From: Amycolatopsis thermophila
GTDB lineage: Bacteria > Actinomycetota > Actinomycetes > Mycobacteriales > Pseudonocardiaceae
Direction: 5' to 3'
Length of the DNA: 64,000 bases
NCBI RefSeq assembly: GCF_030814215.1
Contig: NZ_JAUSUT010000001.1
Coordinates: forward strand, 5,828,001-5,892,000
How positions within the stretch are numbered: position 1 is the stretch's first letter; every line of letters starts with the position of its first letter. The notes under the pieces were generated by a model. The model had not been told where the DNA came from. It did not search any database and saw only the letters and a list, made by a program, of their open reading frames with translations. Positions 31,265 to 40,130 of this stretch are shown here, piece by piece. The position numbers and the translations under genes are program-made.

Positions 31265-32379
31265 GCGAGCGGCCTGCCCGGGCCGCGCTGTACGTCGGTG
31301 GCCTGCTCGGGGCCGGGGTGGTCTCCTCGATGCTGCCCGAACTATCGGCGAGCTTCGGTGTCTCGCCGGGCACCGCGGCGTCCTCGCTGACCGCGTACCT
31401 GCTGCCGTTCGCGCTGGTCATGCTCGTGTCCGGCACGTACGGGGCGCGCTGGGGCCCGGTGCGCACGATCCGGGTCGCCTACGCCGGCTACGTCCTGGCG
31501 GCGGCGCTGGCCGCGCTCGCACCGTGGTTCTGGCTGTTCCAGGTCACGCGGGGGCTGCAGGGCGTGGCCAACGCGTTCACCACGCCGCTGCTGCTGACCA
31601 AGCTGGCGTCGATCACCCCGTCCGACCGGCTGGGCCGCGCGCTGGGCGCGTTCGGCGCGATGCAGGCGCTCGGGCAGACCTCCGCGCCCCTGGTCGGCGG
31701 CCTGGCCGCGGAGGGCGACTGGCGCTGGGCGTTCGCCGGTATCGCGGCCGTCGCGCTGGTGCTCGCCCTGAGCCCGCTGCCGCCGGACGCCCCGTCCGGA
31801 GCCGTCGCCGAGCGGCTGCGGGACGCGTGGCGGCCGGTCGTGCTGTGGGCGGGCGCCGTGGTCTTCCTGGCCTGGGCGTGCCTGGCCGGGCTGCCGTTCC
31901 TGGTCGCCTTCCGGGTCGACGACCTGTTCGCCCTGCCCCCGGGCGTGCGCGGGCTGGTGCTCACCGCCTACGGCATCGCCGGGTTCGTCGCGGCGCGCCT
32001 GGTGGGTGCCGCGTCGGACCGGTTCGGGCCGCGCGTGGCGGTCGCCGCCGGGCTGCTGTTCGGCGCGGCGGCGATGGCCTCGATCGGGCTGTTCCCGGTC
32101 CTGCCGGCGGTGACCATCGCCTGGGCGGTGGGCGGGGTGTGCGGGCAGCTGATCCTGGTCGGGGTCAACGCGACGGTGCTCGGCGGGAACGGCAACGGGG
32201 GCGGTGGCGCGATCTCGGTGGTGACCGCGTTGCGGTTCCTCGGGATGTCCGCCTCGCCCGCCGTGTTCACCGGCCTCTACCACCGCAGCCCGGCGCTGGG
32301 GTTCCTCGTCGCGGCCGCGGCGCTGGCCCTGACGATCCCGCTGGTCGCGCTGAAACCCCGGTCAGAGGATGCGGCGTAG
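31261..32379 (+). CDS. MFS transporter
   Basis: A 372-residue major-facilitator transporter with about twelve TM helices and a short central loop (about 174-190). VSGTYGARWGPVRTIRVAY is the MFS signature A region; RLVGAASDRFGPRVAV is its second-half copy. Coupled to the PAC2 gene by the GTGA overlap, so the two are one transcription unit. Its end overlaps the convergent metallophosphoesterase by 18 bp. The substrate is unknown. Confidence 0.88.
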   Translation: MSERPARAALYVGGLLGAGVVSSMLPELSASFGVSPGTAASSLTAYLLPFALVMLVSGTYGARWGPVRTIRVAYAGYVLAAALAALAPWFWLFQVTRGLQGVANAFTTPLLLTKLASITPSDRLGRALGAFGAMQALGQTSAPLVGGLAAEGDWRWAFAGIAAVALVLALSPLPPDAPSGAVAERLRDAWRPVVLWAGAVVFLAWACLAGLPFLVAFRVDDLFALPPGVRGLVLTAYGIAGFVAARLVGAASDRFGPRVAVAAGLLFGAAAMASIGLFPVLPAVTIAWAVGGVCGQLILVGVNATVLGGNGNGGGGAISVVTALRFLGMSASPAVFTGLYHRSPALGFLVAAAALALTIPLVALKPRSEDAA

Positions 32380-33186
32380 CGGGATCGGCCCGCGCTCGCG
32401 GCGGCGCCACTCGCGCGGGTAGCCCAGCGACACCTCTTCGAAGCGGACGCCGTCGGCCCAGGTGGTGCGCGGGATGTGCAGGTGGCCGAACACGGCGACC
32501 TCGGCGCGGTAGCGCAGGTGCCAGTCCTCGGTGCGGGTGGTGCCGCACCACAGCGCGAACTCCGGCCAGCGCAGCGGGCCGGTGGGATGCCGGTGCAACG
32601 GCCAGTGGGACATCAGCACCGTGCCGTGGCCGGAGGGGATCTGGTCCAGGCGCTGTTCGCTGACCTTGAGGCGGTGGGCGCACCAGTCCTGCCGGCTCGG
32701 GAACGGGTCGGGGTGCAGGTAGAACTCGTCGGTGCACACCACGTTCGCCTCGCGGGCCTGGTCGAGCGCCTCCGCCAGCGACGCGTTCTCCGCGCGCGGG
32801 GTGCGCCAGCTGTAGTCGTAGAGCAGGAACAGCGGGGCGATGGTGAGCGGGCGGTCCGCGTGGGTCCAGACCAGGTAGTCGTCCTCGGGGGTGCGGACGC
32901 CGATCTCGCGGCATCGCTGGACGAGGTGCTGGTAGCGGGCTTCGCCGCGCAGCTCGCCGCCGCCGCGCGGGATGGTCCACAGCTCGTGGTTGCCCGGCAC
33001 CCACACCACCTCGGCGAAGCGGTCCTTGAGCGTGGCGAGGGTGCCGACGACGGCGTCGATCTTCTCGGCGACGTCGCCCGCCACGAGCAGCCAGTCCTCC
33101 GGCGAATCCGGGCGGATCTCGTCGATCAGCGGCGCGTTCCCGTTGTGGGTGACGTGGAGGTCGCTGGTGGCGTAGAGGAGGGGCAC
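32362..33186 (-). CDS. Calcineurin-like metallophosphoesterase
   Basis: A 274-residue dimetal phosphoesterase. The motifs D-x-H (ATSDLHV), GDVAE, GNHELW and GHLH (AVFGHLHIPR) are all present, with further His at SHWPLHRH; these bind two metal ions. The start at 33186 lies 61 bp inside the end of the preceding MFS gene, same strand. Function could be hydrolysis of a nucleotide or phosphoester; substrate unknown. Confidence 0.92.
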   Translation of the reverse strand: MPLLYATSDLHVTHNGNAPLIDEIRPDSPEDWLLVAGDVAEKIDAVVGTLATLKDRFAEVVWVPGNHELWTIPRGGGELRGEARYQHLVQRCREIGVRTPEDDYLVWTHADRPLTIAPLFLLYDYSWRTPRAENASLAEALDQAREANVVCTDEFYLHPDPFPSRQDWCAHRLKVSEQRLDQIPSGHGTVLMSHWPLHRHPTGPLRWPEFALWCGTTRTEDWHLRYRAEVAVFGHLHIPRTTWADGVRFEEVSLGYPREWRRRERGPIPLRRIL

Positions 33187-34376
33187 GGCTCCACCGTAGC
33201 CGGGCGGCGCACCAGCCAGACGACCCCGAGCAGCCCGGCGACGAGGTTGAGGCCGGCCTGGAAGTTCAGCAGTGCGGTCAGGCCGAACAGGCCGACGAGC
33301 GTGCCGGCGCCGAGCATGCCGGCGACCTGGGCCAGTGCCTGGACGGCGAACCCGGTGGCCAGGACCCGTCCGGTGGTGCCGGGCGAGCTGACCTCCTGCA
33401 CGACCGACAGCAGACCGGCGCCCAGCACCACGACGGGGACGCCGATCGCGATGAACAGTCCGATGTAGACACCGAAGGCCGTGGTCAGGGCGGGCGCGTT
33501 CCAGATGACCGCGGCGGTGAGGCCGAACGCGACGGTGCCCCAGCTCAGCAGGCGCGCGGGTGCGGCGCGGCGGAGGGTGAGGACCAGGCCCGCGGCGAGC
33601 CCGCCGATCGCCTGGACACCGCGCAGCAGACCGGTTTCCGCCTCACCCCGGCCCAGCGGGCCGCTGACGAACAGGACGAACAGGACGACGAACATTCCCT
33701 GTCCCACCGACATGAGGGCCGTCATGGCCACGACGAGCCGGAGGCGCACGTCACGGCGGATCTCCGTGAACCCGTCGAGCCACGCCCGGAGCGCCGGGGC
33801 GTGCCGGGCCGGGCGGGGTTCGGCGAACCGCGGCAGCAGGACGGCGATCGCCGCGGCGAGGGCGCCCGCGTAGGCGGCGACGACGGCACCGAGTCCCGCG
33901 ATCCCGAGGAGCACCCCGCCGGCCGCGCTGCCGCCCAGCCGCGCGACGCACGTGCCCACGCCGATCGCCCCGTTGGCCGCGGTGGTCTCCTCTGGTCCGG
34001 CGAGGGCCGGGACGAGCGCGCCGCGGGCGGGTTCGAACAGCGCCGCGAGACCGGACTGCAGGGCCATCACGAGGTAGACGAGCGGCAGTTCGCGTCCGGC
34101 GAACACCAGCGGCACGGCGACGAGCGCCTGGCCCGCGCACACCGCGGCGAGCAGGCGGCGGCGGTTCCACCGGTCGGCGAGCACACCGGCGACCGGACTG
34201 AGCGCGACGGCGGGCAGCACGCCGGCGACCATCGTCGCGGCGGTCGCCGCGGGCGAGCCGGTGAGCGCGAAGATGTGCAGGGGCAGTGCGACCTGCAACA
34301 TCCACTCGGCGGTCTCGGCGAACAACCCGGCACCCCACAGCCGCGCGAAGGCCGGATTGCGGAGCGGACTAGGCAT
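33126..34376 (-). CDS. MFS transporter
   Basis: A 416-residue twelve-TM MFS exporter-like protein. MPSPLRNPAFARLWGAGLFAE starts helix 1, and GVLADRWNRRRLLA is the MFS loop 2-3 motif. The tail runs into the metallophosphoesterase gene for 61 bp in another frame. The start ATG at 34376 is part of a larger repetitive region upstream: its first codons resemble the 81-bp repeat units. Open frames continue to 34919 with no stop, so a longer product cannot be ruled out, but the repeats look like non-coding array. Confidence 0.85.
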   Translation of the reverse strand: MPSPLRNPAFARLWGAGLFAETAEWMLQVALPLHIFALTGSPAATAATMVAGVLPAVALSPVAGVLADRWNRRRLLAAVCAGQALVAVPLVFAGRELPLVYLVMALQSGLAALFEPARGALVPALAGPEETTAANGAIGVGTCVARLGGSAAGGVLLGIAGLGAVVAAYAGALAAAIAVLLPRFAEPRPARHAPALRAWLDGFTEIRRDVRLRLVVAMTALMSVGQGMFVVLFVLFVSGPLGRGEAETGLLRGVQAIGGLAAGLVLTLRRAAPARLLSWGTVAFGLTAAVIWNAPALTTAFGVYIGLFIAIGVPVVVLGAGLLSVVQEVSSPGTTGRVLATGFAVQALAQVAGMLGAGTLVGLFGLTALLNFQAGLNLVAGLLGVVWLVRRPATVEPCPSSTPPATSTSPTTGTRR

Positions 34377-34379
34377 GAG

Positions 34380-35135
34380 TCCCCCGGTCCGGTGTGCCGG
34401 GTGCCGGGCGGGCATCACGCGCCCGGGTGCCCCAGATGGGAGCCGGTTCCCGGGAAGGGCTCCCCCGGCCCGGTGTGCCGGGTGCCGGGCGGGCACCGCG
34501 CGCCCGGGTGACCCAAGTGGGGGCCGGTTCCCGGGAAGGGCTCCCCCGGCCCGGTGTGCCGGGTGCCGGGCGGGCATCACGCGCCCGGGTGCCCCAGATG
34601 GGAGCCGGTTCCCGGGAAGGGCTCCCCCGGCCTGCAGCGCCGGGCGTCGGGCGGGCACCGCGCGCCCGGGTGACCCAAGTGGGGGCCGGTTCCCGGGAAG
34701 GGCTCCCCCGGCCCGGTGTGCCGGGTGCCGGGCGGGCATCACGCGCCCGGGTGCCCCAGATGGGAGCCGGTTCCCGGGAAGGGCTCCCCCGGCCTGCAGC
34801 GCCGGGCGTCGGGCGGGCACCGCGCGCCCGGGTGACCCAAGTGGGGGCGGGATTCCGGGAGCGGCTGGGTACGGTTCCCCGGCCTGGCTCGCCGGGCATC
34901 GGGCGAGCACCGGGCGCATGGGGGCCCGGCGCGGGGGCCGGTCCCCGGGAGGGGCTAGCCATGAGTCCCCCGGTCCGGCGTGCTGGGCGGGCGCCGTGCG
35001 CCCGGGTGCCGGGGGTGGCCGGATTCCGGGAGGGAATGGTCATGCTTCCCCGGGCTGGTTCGCCGAGGGCCGGGCGGGCACCGGGCGCCTGGGAGCCCGC
35101 CGCGGGGGCCGGTTCCCGGGAGGGACTGGGCGCGC
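34380..35135. repeat. 81-bp minisatellite, about nine units
   Basis: Six near-perfect units start with TCCCCCGG at 34380, 34461, 34542, 34623, 34704 and 34785; the first five steps are exactly 81 bp. Units alternate between two types (A: CATCACGCGCCCGGGTGCCC, B: CACCGCGCGCCCGGGTGACC), so the higher-order period is 162 bp. Units starting near 34876, 34966 and 35047 are degenerate. 81 is a multiple of three, and every frame is open through much of it. Units 7-8 contain ATG triplets on the minus strand that resemble the MFS start (CTCATGCC). Confidence 0.85.
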
Positions 35136-35365
35136 TCCCCCGGCCTGGTTCGCCACGCTCCCACCGCACATCCGGCGCCGGCCGGCTGCCCGCACCGGGT
35201 GGCGCGCCACCGGGTCGCCGGGCGAAGTTCCGGATCCGCCCACGGCCGAGCCCGCTACCCCGGCCCGCCGGGCCGAGCGCCCTCCCCTGGCCCGTCGGGC
35301 GGAACGCCCGCACCCGGCTCGCGGGCCTGGACACCCGCCCGGCGGCGGGCGCCGCCGGGCCCGCG
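35136..35365. other. GC-rich spacer between minisatellite and ArsR gene
   Basis: Together with the array this makes nearly 1 kb without a convincing gene. The segment continues the same GC-rich composition with decayed repeat pieces at its left and short GC hairpins. I see no promoter or RNA gene. Confidence 0.4.
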
Positions 35366-35953
35366 CTACTCACTGGGCCTCCCGCTCGCCTCGACGCGCG
35401 GGAACGCCCGCCAGCTGCCGTGGACCGGGCGGGCACCCTCCGGGGCGTCGGCGCGGAGGGTGGCCACGTAGGGGCGCACGAGCGCGTCGATCGCGTCGTT
35501 GAGGGCGGCCAGCTCCTCCGGGGTGATCCGCAGGGCGTAGGTGTTCAGCACCGACGCTTCCTGCCACGCCCGGTCGAACTCGCCGATCGTGTCCAGGAAC
35601 CGCTGCCCCAGCACGCCGTCCTCGGTGAGGCGCGCGGCCGCCTCGGCCAGCTGAGCCGTCCGCACCGCGGGGTCGGTCGCGAACTCGCCGAAGTCCAGCC
35701 CGACCGGAACCGCCCGCCACGGGCGTTCCCGGCCGTCGGTGGCTTCGACCCGCTCGACCAGCCCCCACTGCGCCAGCTGCCGCAGGTGCCAGCTGCAGTT
35801 CGACGCCGACGACTCCACCGCCTCGGCACAGTCCGTCGCCGTGCGCGGCCCCACGGCCATCAGGTAGCTCAGCAACGCCGACCGCAGCGGATGCGCCAGC
35901 GCGCGCATCAGCTCCGCGTCCCGGACCCGCCGTCGCGGCGGCAGCTCGGCCAT
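35366..35953 (-). CDS. ArsR-type winged-helix regulator
   Basis: A 195-residue regulator with an N-terminal ArsR-like winged helix (LMRALAHPLRSALLSYL, SSASNCSWHLRQLAQWGLVERV) and a longer C-terminal domain (about 100-195) without metal-binding Cys pairs. It starts at ATG 35953 (or an overlapping GTG at 35956), behind GGGGACT. An inverted repeat immediately upstream is a likely operator, so autoregulation is expected. It lies 5' of the MFS gene on the same strand, but the minisatellite separates them; it may control that exporter. Confidence 0.85.
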   Translation of the reverse strand: MAELPPRRRVRDAELMRALAHPLRSALLSYLMAVGPRTATDCAEAVESSASNCSWHLRQLAQWGLVERVEATDGRERPWRAVPVGLDFGEFATDPAVRTAQLAEAAARLTEDGVLGQRFLDTIGEFDRAWQEASVLNTYALRITPEELAALNDAIDALVRPYVATLRADAPEGARPVHGSWRAFPRVEASGRPSE

Positions 35954-35968
35954 CACAGTCCCCGATCT

Positions 35969-36000
35969 GTGAAAGAATCCTTTCGAAACAACTCTTTCAC
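35969..36000. promoter_or_regulatory. Candidate ArsR operator
   Basis: GTGAAAGA (35969-35976) and TCTTTCAC (35993-36000) are perfect 8-bp inverted arms 16 bp apart; a smaller nested repeat GAAAG-N4-CTTTC (35971-35984) shares the left arm. It lies just upstream of the ArsR start, where it would cover the promoter. Confidence 0.6.
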
Positions 36001-36054
36001 GTCACCGCGGGGCCCGTCAACGGCAACGGCGCGGCCCCGCACCGGAGCCGCGCC

Positions 36055-36070
36055 GTATAGGTCGTTATAC
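36055..36070. repeat. GTATA-N6-TATAC palindrome, copy 4
   Basis: GTATAGGTCGTTATAC, five bases after the mshC stop and identical to copy 1. The flanks are alike as well (GCCGCGCC on the left). Confidence 0.7.
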
Positions 36071-36075
36071 GCTGA

Positions 36076-37314
36076 TCAGAGTTCGACGCCGAGCAACGCG
36101 TCGACCGCCACGCGGATCAGGCCCGGCGCGCCCGAATCGCGCCCGCCCTGCCGCAGCGCCTCGTCGGCCCACGCGTCGACCGCGCGCATGGCGTTGACGG
36201 TGTCCAGGTCGTCGGCCAGGTGGTCGCGCAGCCGGGCGACCGTGTCGTCGGCCTCGGGGCCGGTCGGCAGCGCCGCCGCCTCCCGCCACCGGGCCAGCCG
36301 GGCCTGCGCGGTGGTGAGCAGGTCGCCGGTCCACGAGCGGTCGCTGCGGTAGTGGCCGTCGAACAGGGCGAGCCGGATCGCGTTGGGGTCCACGCCGTCG
36401 GCCCGCAGCCGGGACACGAACACCAGGTTGCCGCGCGACTTGGACATCTTCTCGCCGTCCAGGCCGATCATGCCGGAGTGCACGTAGTGCCGGGCGAACG
36501 GGTGCTCCCCGGAGAGCGCCTCGGCGTGCGCGGCGCTGTACTCGTGGTGCGGGAAGATGAGGTCCGAGCCGCCGCCCTGCACGTCGAAGCCCATGCCGAG
36601 CCGGTTGACCGCGATGGCGCTGCACTCGATGTGCCAGCCGGGACGTCCCGCGCCCAGCTCCGACTCCCACGACGGTTCACCAGGCCGGGCGCAGCGCCAC
36701 AGCAGGGCGTCCAGCGGGTCCCGCTTGCCGGGGCGGTCCGGGTCGCCGCCGCGCTCGGCGAAGAACTTCGCCATCGTCTCGGCGTCGTAGTTGGACTCGT
36801 AGCCGAAGCGGCCGGTGGCGGTGTGGTCGAAGTAGATGTCCGGGTACTCGGCGTCCTCGGCGCGGTAGGCCGCGCCGTGCGCCAGCAGCTTCGAGATGAC
36901 CTCGACGATCTCCGGGATGCTCTCCACGGCGCCGACGAACTGCTTCGGCGGCAGCACCCGCAGGGCCTCCATGTCCTCGCGGAACAGGGCGGTTTCGCGC
37001 AGCCCCAGCACGACCCAGTCGTCGGAGTCCCGCTCGGCGCGCTCGAGCAGCGGGTCGTCGACGTCGGTCACGTTCTGCACGTAGTGGACCGTGTGGCCGC
37101 TGTCCCGCCACACCCGGTTGACCAGGTCGAACGCGAGGTAGGTCGCCGCGTGCCCGAGGTGCGTGGCGTCGTACGGGGTGATGCCGCAGACGTACATGCG
37201 CGCCGTCTTGCCCGGCGCGGTCGGGCGCACCTGACCGGTGGAGGTGTCGTACAACCGGAGTGCGCGTGGAGTGCCCGGCACGTAGGGCAGCGGCACCGAG
37301 GACCAAGTCTTCAT
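36076..37314 (-). CDS. mshC: Mycothiol ligase MshC
   Basis: A 412-residue cysteine:GlcN-Ins ligase, forming the amide in mycothiol synthesis from a cysteinyl-adenylate. It is a CysRS paralogue: HIGH-like [11 protein letters not shown], zinc-site VCGI and [15 protein letters not shown] in [10 protein letters not shown]. The shorter C-terminus, lacking the tRNA-binding domain, separates MshC from CysS. The start at 37314 gives the usual [14 protein letters not shown] opening. The palindrome copy 4 lies just after its stop. Confidence 0.95.
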   Translation of the reverse strand: MKTWSSVPLPYVPGTPRALRLYDTSTGQVRPTAPGKTARMYVCGITPYDATHLGHAATYLAFDLVNRVWRDSGHTVHYVQNVTDVDDPLLERAERDSDDWVVLGLRETALFREDMEALRVLPPKQFVGAVESIPEIVEVISKLLAHGAAYRAEDAEYPDIYFDHTATGRFGYESNYDAETMAKFFAERGGDPDRPGKRDPLDALLWRCARPGEPSWESELGAGRPGWHIECSAIAVNRLGMGFDVQGGGSDLIFPHHEYSAAHAEALSGEHPFARHYVHSGMIGLDGEKMSKSRGNLVFVSRLRADGVDPNAIRLALFDGHYRSDRSWTGDLLTTAQARLARWREAAALPTGPEADDTVARLRDHLADDLDTVNAMRAVDAWADEALRQGGRDSGAPGLIRVAVDALLGVEL

Positions 37315-37371
37315 ACCCCAACCCTAGGTGGCGTCCCGCTGAACCGTCCCGCCCGGTGGGATCGGTTCGCC

Positions 37372-38088
37372 TCACGAAGCGGTCAGCGACCGCAGTTCGC
37401 CGGGGCCGCCGAAGAACGTGTCCTGGTTCCCGGGCAGCGGCCCGGCGACCGCCGACTGCCAGAACTTCGCCGTCCACCCGCCGGGCACCTCGCCCATCGA
37501 CGTGTTGTAGCGGGCCAGCCAGAGGACGTGGTCGGCGGCGAAGGCGGTGCTGTTGCCGGTGCAGGCCCGCCACCACAGGTTCGTCGTGTAGATGATCGGG
37601 GTGTGGCCGGTGCGCCGCTGCAGTTCGGTGCTGAAGTCGCGGATCCAGGCGACCATGTCGGCGGGCGCGAGGCCGTAGCAGGGCGCCACGTTGGGCGTGT
37701 CCTCCAGGTCGAGCGCGGGCGGCAGCGTCATCCCGTCGGCGAACCACTTGCCGTCGTTGGTGTGGAGGTAGGCGGCCTGCTCGGCCCCGCCCGTCTTGTC
37801 CGGCCGCGCGTAGTGGTAGGCCGCCCGGTACAGGCCGGCGGCCTTGGCGGCCCGGAACTGCGCCAGGTAGTTCGGGTTGACGTACCCGACGCCGGCGGTG
37901 TCCTTGACGAACACGAACCCCGCGCCCGCCGCCTTGGCCGCGGCGAAGTCGGGCACGCCCTGCGAGGCGCTGATGTCGAACCCGGCGACCTGCGCCGCGG
38001 GCTGGGCGGACGCCGCGGGCGCGAAGCCGACCACCGCGGCGAGGGCGACGAGCACCGCCACCATCCGGAAGATCACTTTCTCGGCCAC
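37372..38088 (-). CDS. Secreted GH25 lysozyme-like protein
   Basis: A 238-residue exported glycoside hydrolase family 25 protein. The first 29 residues form a signal peptide ending ASAQPA. The catalytic domain has GFDISASQG, FVFVKDTAGVGY and PALDLEDTPN; the Asp/Glu pair in DLE and the first Asp match the catalytic centre of Cellosyl-type muramidases. KDTAG departs from the more common KATEG. It would cleave the glycan chains of peptidoglycan. Single-gene unit, 57 bp from mshC. Confidence 0.88.
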   Translation of the reverse strand: MAEKVIFRMVAVLVALAAVVGFAPAASAQPAAQVAGFDISASQGVPDFAAAKAAGAGFVFVKDTAGVGYVNPNYLAQFRAAKAAGLYRAAYHYARPDKTGGAEQAAYLHTNDGKWFADGMTLPPALDLEDTPNVAPCYGLAPADMVAWIRDFSTELQRRTGHTPIIYTTNLWWRACTGNSTAFAADHVLWLARYNTSMGEVPGGWTAKFWQSAVAGPLPGNQDTFFGGPGELRSLTAS

Positions 38089-38146
38089 GTCCGGACCGTA
38101 AGTCCCGGTGTCCGCGAGCGCGCGGCGCGTGACCGCATCGGGTGAC

Positions 38147-38734
38147 TCAGGCGCCGGGGAACGACGCGGCCCACATCGCGTCCAGCCCGGCCGTCAGCTG
38201 GTCCGACGTCGGCGCGCCGTCGGGGTCGAGCAGCCACTGCACGGCCAGCCCGTCGCAGATCGCGATCACGAAACTGGCCACCGCCCGGCAGCGCGGGTCG
38301 TCGGCCGGGGTGCCGTCGGCCAGCGACCGCGCGACCAGTTCGGCGACCTTCGCCCGGCAGCGGCGGTAGTGCTCGGCGAACTGCTCCCGCAGGTACTCGG
38401 TCCGCTCGGCCTGGGCCAGGGCCTCCACATAGGACAGCAGCAGCGCGCGGCTGGCGGGCAGGCTGTCCAGCATCGCCGCCCAGGCCCGGCGTCCCCGTTC
38501 GATCGGCGGCACGGCGGGCTCGGCCATCGCGATCCCGGCCAGCTTGTCGGTCCACTCCTCGAACACCTCGCCGATCGCGGCGTTGAGCAGCCCCGCCTTG
38601 GAGCCGAAGTGGTACCCGATCGAGTGCAGGTTCGTGTCCGACGCCGCGACCAGGTCGCGCGCCGTGATGTGCGCGTAGCCCTTCTCCTCGAGCAGCCGTC
38701 GCGCGGCGGCCAGCAGCTCTTCCCGGTGACCCAC
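38147..38734 (-). CDS. TetR-family regulator
   Basis: A 195-residue TetR regulator. The HTH is seen in HITARDLVAASDTNLHSIGYHFGSKAGLLNAAI, followed by a TetR_C-like all-helical ligand domain. The GTG at 38734 is the first codon before the domain. It is divergent from the P450 gene, with a 73-bp gap holding a promoter and a palindrome; repression of the P450 gene is the likely job. The ligand is unknown. Confidence 0.9.
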   Translation of the reverse strand: MGHREELLAAARRLLEEKGYAHITARDLVAASDTNLHSIGYHFGSKAGLLNAAIGEVFEEWTDKLAGIAMAEPAVPPIERGRRAWAAMLDSLPASRALLLSYVEALAQAERTEYLREQFAEHYRRCRAKVAELVARSLADGTPADDPRCRAVASFVIAICDGLAVQWLLDPDGAPTSDQLTAGLDAMWAASFPGA

Positions 38735-38748
38735 GGGAGCACCCTAGC

Positions 38749-38777
38749 TGGACACCGGTCTTACACGCCCGTATAAA
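38749..38777 (+). promoter_or_regulatory. P450 promoter with overlapping TetR operator
   Basis: TGGACA (38749-38754), 17 bases, TATAAA (38772-38777): a good primary-sigma promoter for the P450 gene. TTACAC (38761-38766) and GTATAA (38771-38776) are imperfect inverted arms (5 of 6) with a 4-bp spacer, overlapping the -10 box, where a bound TetR dimer would block transcription. Confidence 0.55.
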
Positions 38778-38807
38778 TGACAGGCCGGTCACGTCGAGGA
38801 GGTCGCG

Positions 38808-40130
38808 ATGAGCGTCGAAGCCCCGTCCCGCACGTCCACCCTCCCGCTCCCGCCCGGCCCGCGGCTGCCCGCGGGTGTGCAGACGGTGCTGTTCGGCAAC
38901 TTCCGGCACGTGCTGATGCCGTTGTTGCGGCGCCGCTACGGCGACGTGATCAGCCTCGACCTCTACCCGGAACGCCGCGTGGTGCAGCTGGCGAACCTCG
39001 ACCACATCAGGGAGGTGTTCAGCGGCCCGGCGGAGGTCTTCCACGCCGGTGAGGGCAACGTGATCCTCAAGCCGCTGATGGGCGAGCACTCGGTGCTGCT
39101 CACCGACGAGGACGTGCACCTGCGGGCCCGCAAGCTGCTGATGCCGGCGTTCCACGGCGCGGCGCTGCGCGGCTACCGGGACATGATCACCACGCTGGCC
39201 GAGGCCGAGGTCGCCCGGTGGCGGCCCGGCCGGGTGTTCCCGTCGCACGAGCGGATGCAGGCGCTCACGCTGGAGATCATCCTGCGGGTGGTGTTCGGCG
39301 TCGCCGAGGGCCCGCGGCTGGACGAGCTGCGCGCGCTGCTCACCCGCATCGTCGACATCGGGATCCTCGAGCTGTTCGGTTGGCACAACACCAAGCTCCG
39401 CCGGATCGGCCCGTGGCGGCGGTACAGCCTGGCGCAGGACCGGGTGGACGAGCTGCTCTACGCCGAGATCGCCGACCGCCGCAAGGCCGGTGACCTGGAC
39501 GGCCGCGGCGACGTGCTGTCCCGCCTGCTCACGGTGCCGGCGCACGACGACCGGCTCTCCGACGCGGAGCTGCGGGACCAGCTGATCACCCTGCTGCTGG
39601 CCGGGCACGAGACCACCGCGACGGCACTGGCCTGGTCGTTCCACGAGCTGGCACGGGACCCGGCGCGGCAGCGGCGGGCGATCGAAGCCGCCGACTCCGG
39701 CGACGAGAAGTACCTGGAGGCGGTCGCCAAGGAGGCGATGCGGCAGCACCCGGTGATCTCGGAGGTCGCCCGGCGGCTGACGAAGGACGTCGAGATCGGC
39801 GGCTACCGCATCCCGGCGGGCCACACCGTGATGCCCTCGATCGCCCTCGTCCAGGGCGACGCGCGGCACCACGAGTCGCCGGCGGCGTTCCGGCCCGAGC
39901 GGTTCCTCGACGGCGGCCCGGCCGCCGGAACCTGGTTCCCCTTCGGCGGCGGTGTGCGGCGCTGCCTGGGCGCTGGCTTTTCCCTGCTCGAGGCGACGAT
40001 CGTGCTGCGCGCCGTGCTGACCCGGTTCGCGCTGGAGGCGGACCGCGCCCGCGGCGAGCGCGCGAAGCCGCGCCACATCACGATGGTCCCCGCCCGCGGG
40101 GCGCGGATCGCGGTCATCCCGCGGGCGTGA
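38808..40130 (+). CDS. Cytochrome P450
   Basis: A 440-residue soluble P450 monooxygenase. I-helix AGHETT (265-270), ExxR (Glu309-Arg312), PERF (about 363-366) and the haem-ligand loop FPFGGGVRRCLGA with Cys386 are all present, so it should be active. The N-terminus lacks a membrane anchor. It follows a GAGGAGG Shine-Dalgarno and is controlled by the promoter at 38749. No ferredoxin gene is adjacent, so redox partners are elsewhere. The substrate is unknown; sequence alone does not fix the CYP family. Confidence 0.93.
   Translation: MSVEAPSRTSTLPLPPGPRLPAGVQTVLFGNFRHVLMPLLRRRYGDVISLDLYPERRVVQLANLDHIREVFSGPAEVFHAGEGNVILKPLMGEHSVLLTDEDVHLRARKLLMPAFHGAALRGYRDMITTLAEAEVARWRPGRVFPSHERMQALTLEIILRVVFGVAEGPRLDELRALLTRIVDIGILELFGWHNTKLRRIGPWRRYSLAQDRVDELLYAEIADRRKAGDLDGRGDVLSRLLTVPAHDDRLSDAELRDQLITLLLAGHETTATALAWSFHELARDPARQRRAIEAADSGDEKYLEAVAKEAMRQHPVISEVARRLTKDVEIGGYRIPAGHTVMPSIALVQGDARHHESPAAFRPERFLDGGPAAGTWFPFGGGVRRCLGAGFSLLEATIVLRAVLTRFALEADRARGERAKPRHITMVPARGARIAVIPRA

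Noticed and set aside
34369..35436. 355-codon repeat-encoded frame on the minus strand, ending at the MFS start
   Set aside because: All frames on both strands are open in this 80% GC array; no evidence favours translation. Kept as repeat only.
34394..36352. 652-codon plus-strand frame across the minisatellite and ArsR gene
   Set aside because: Runs antisense to the ArsR regulator and mshC and consists of repeat translation.
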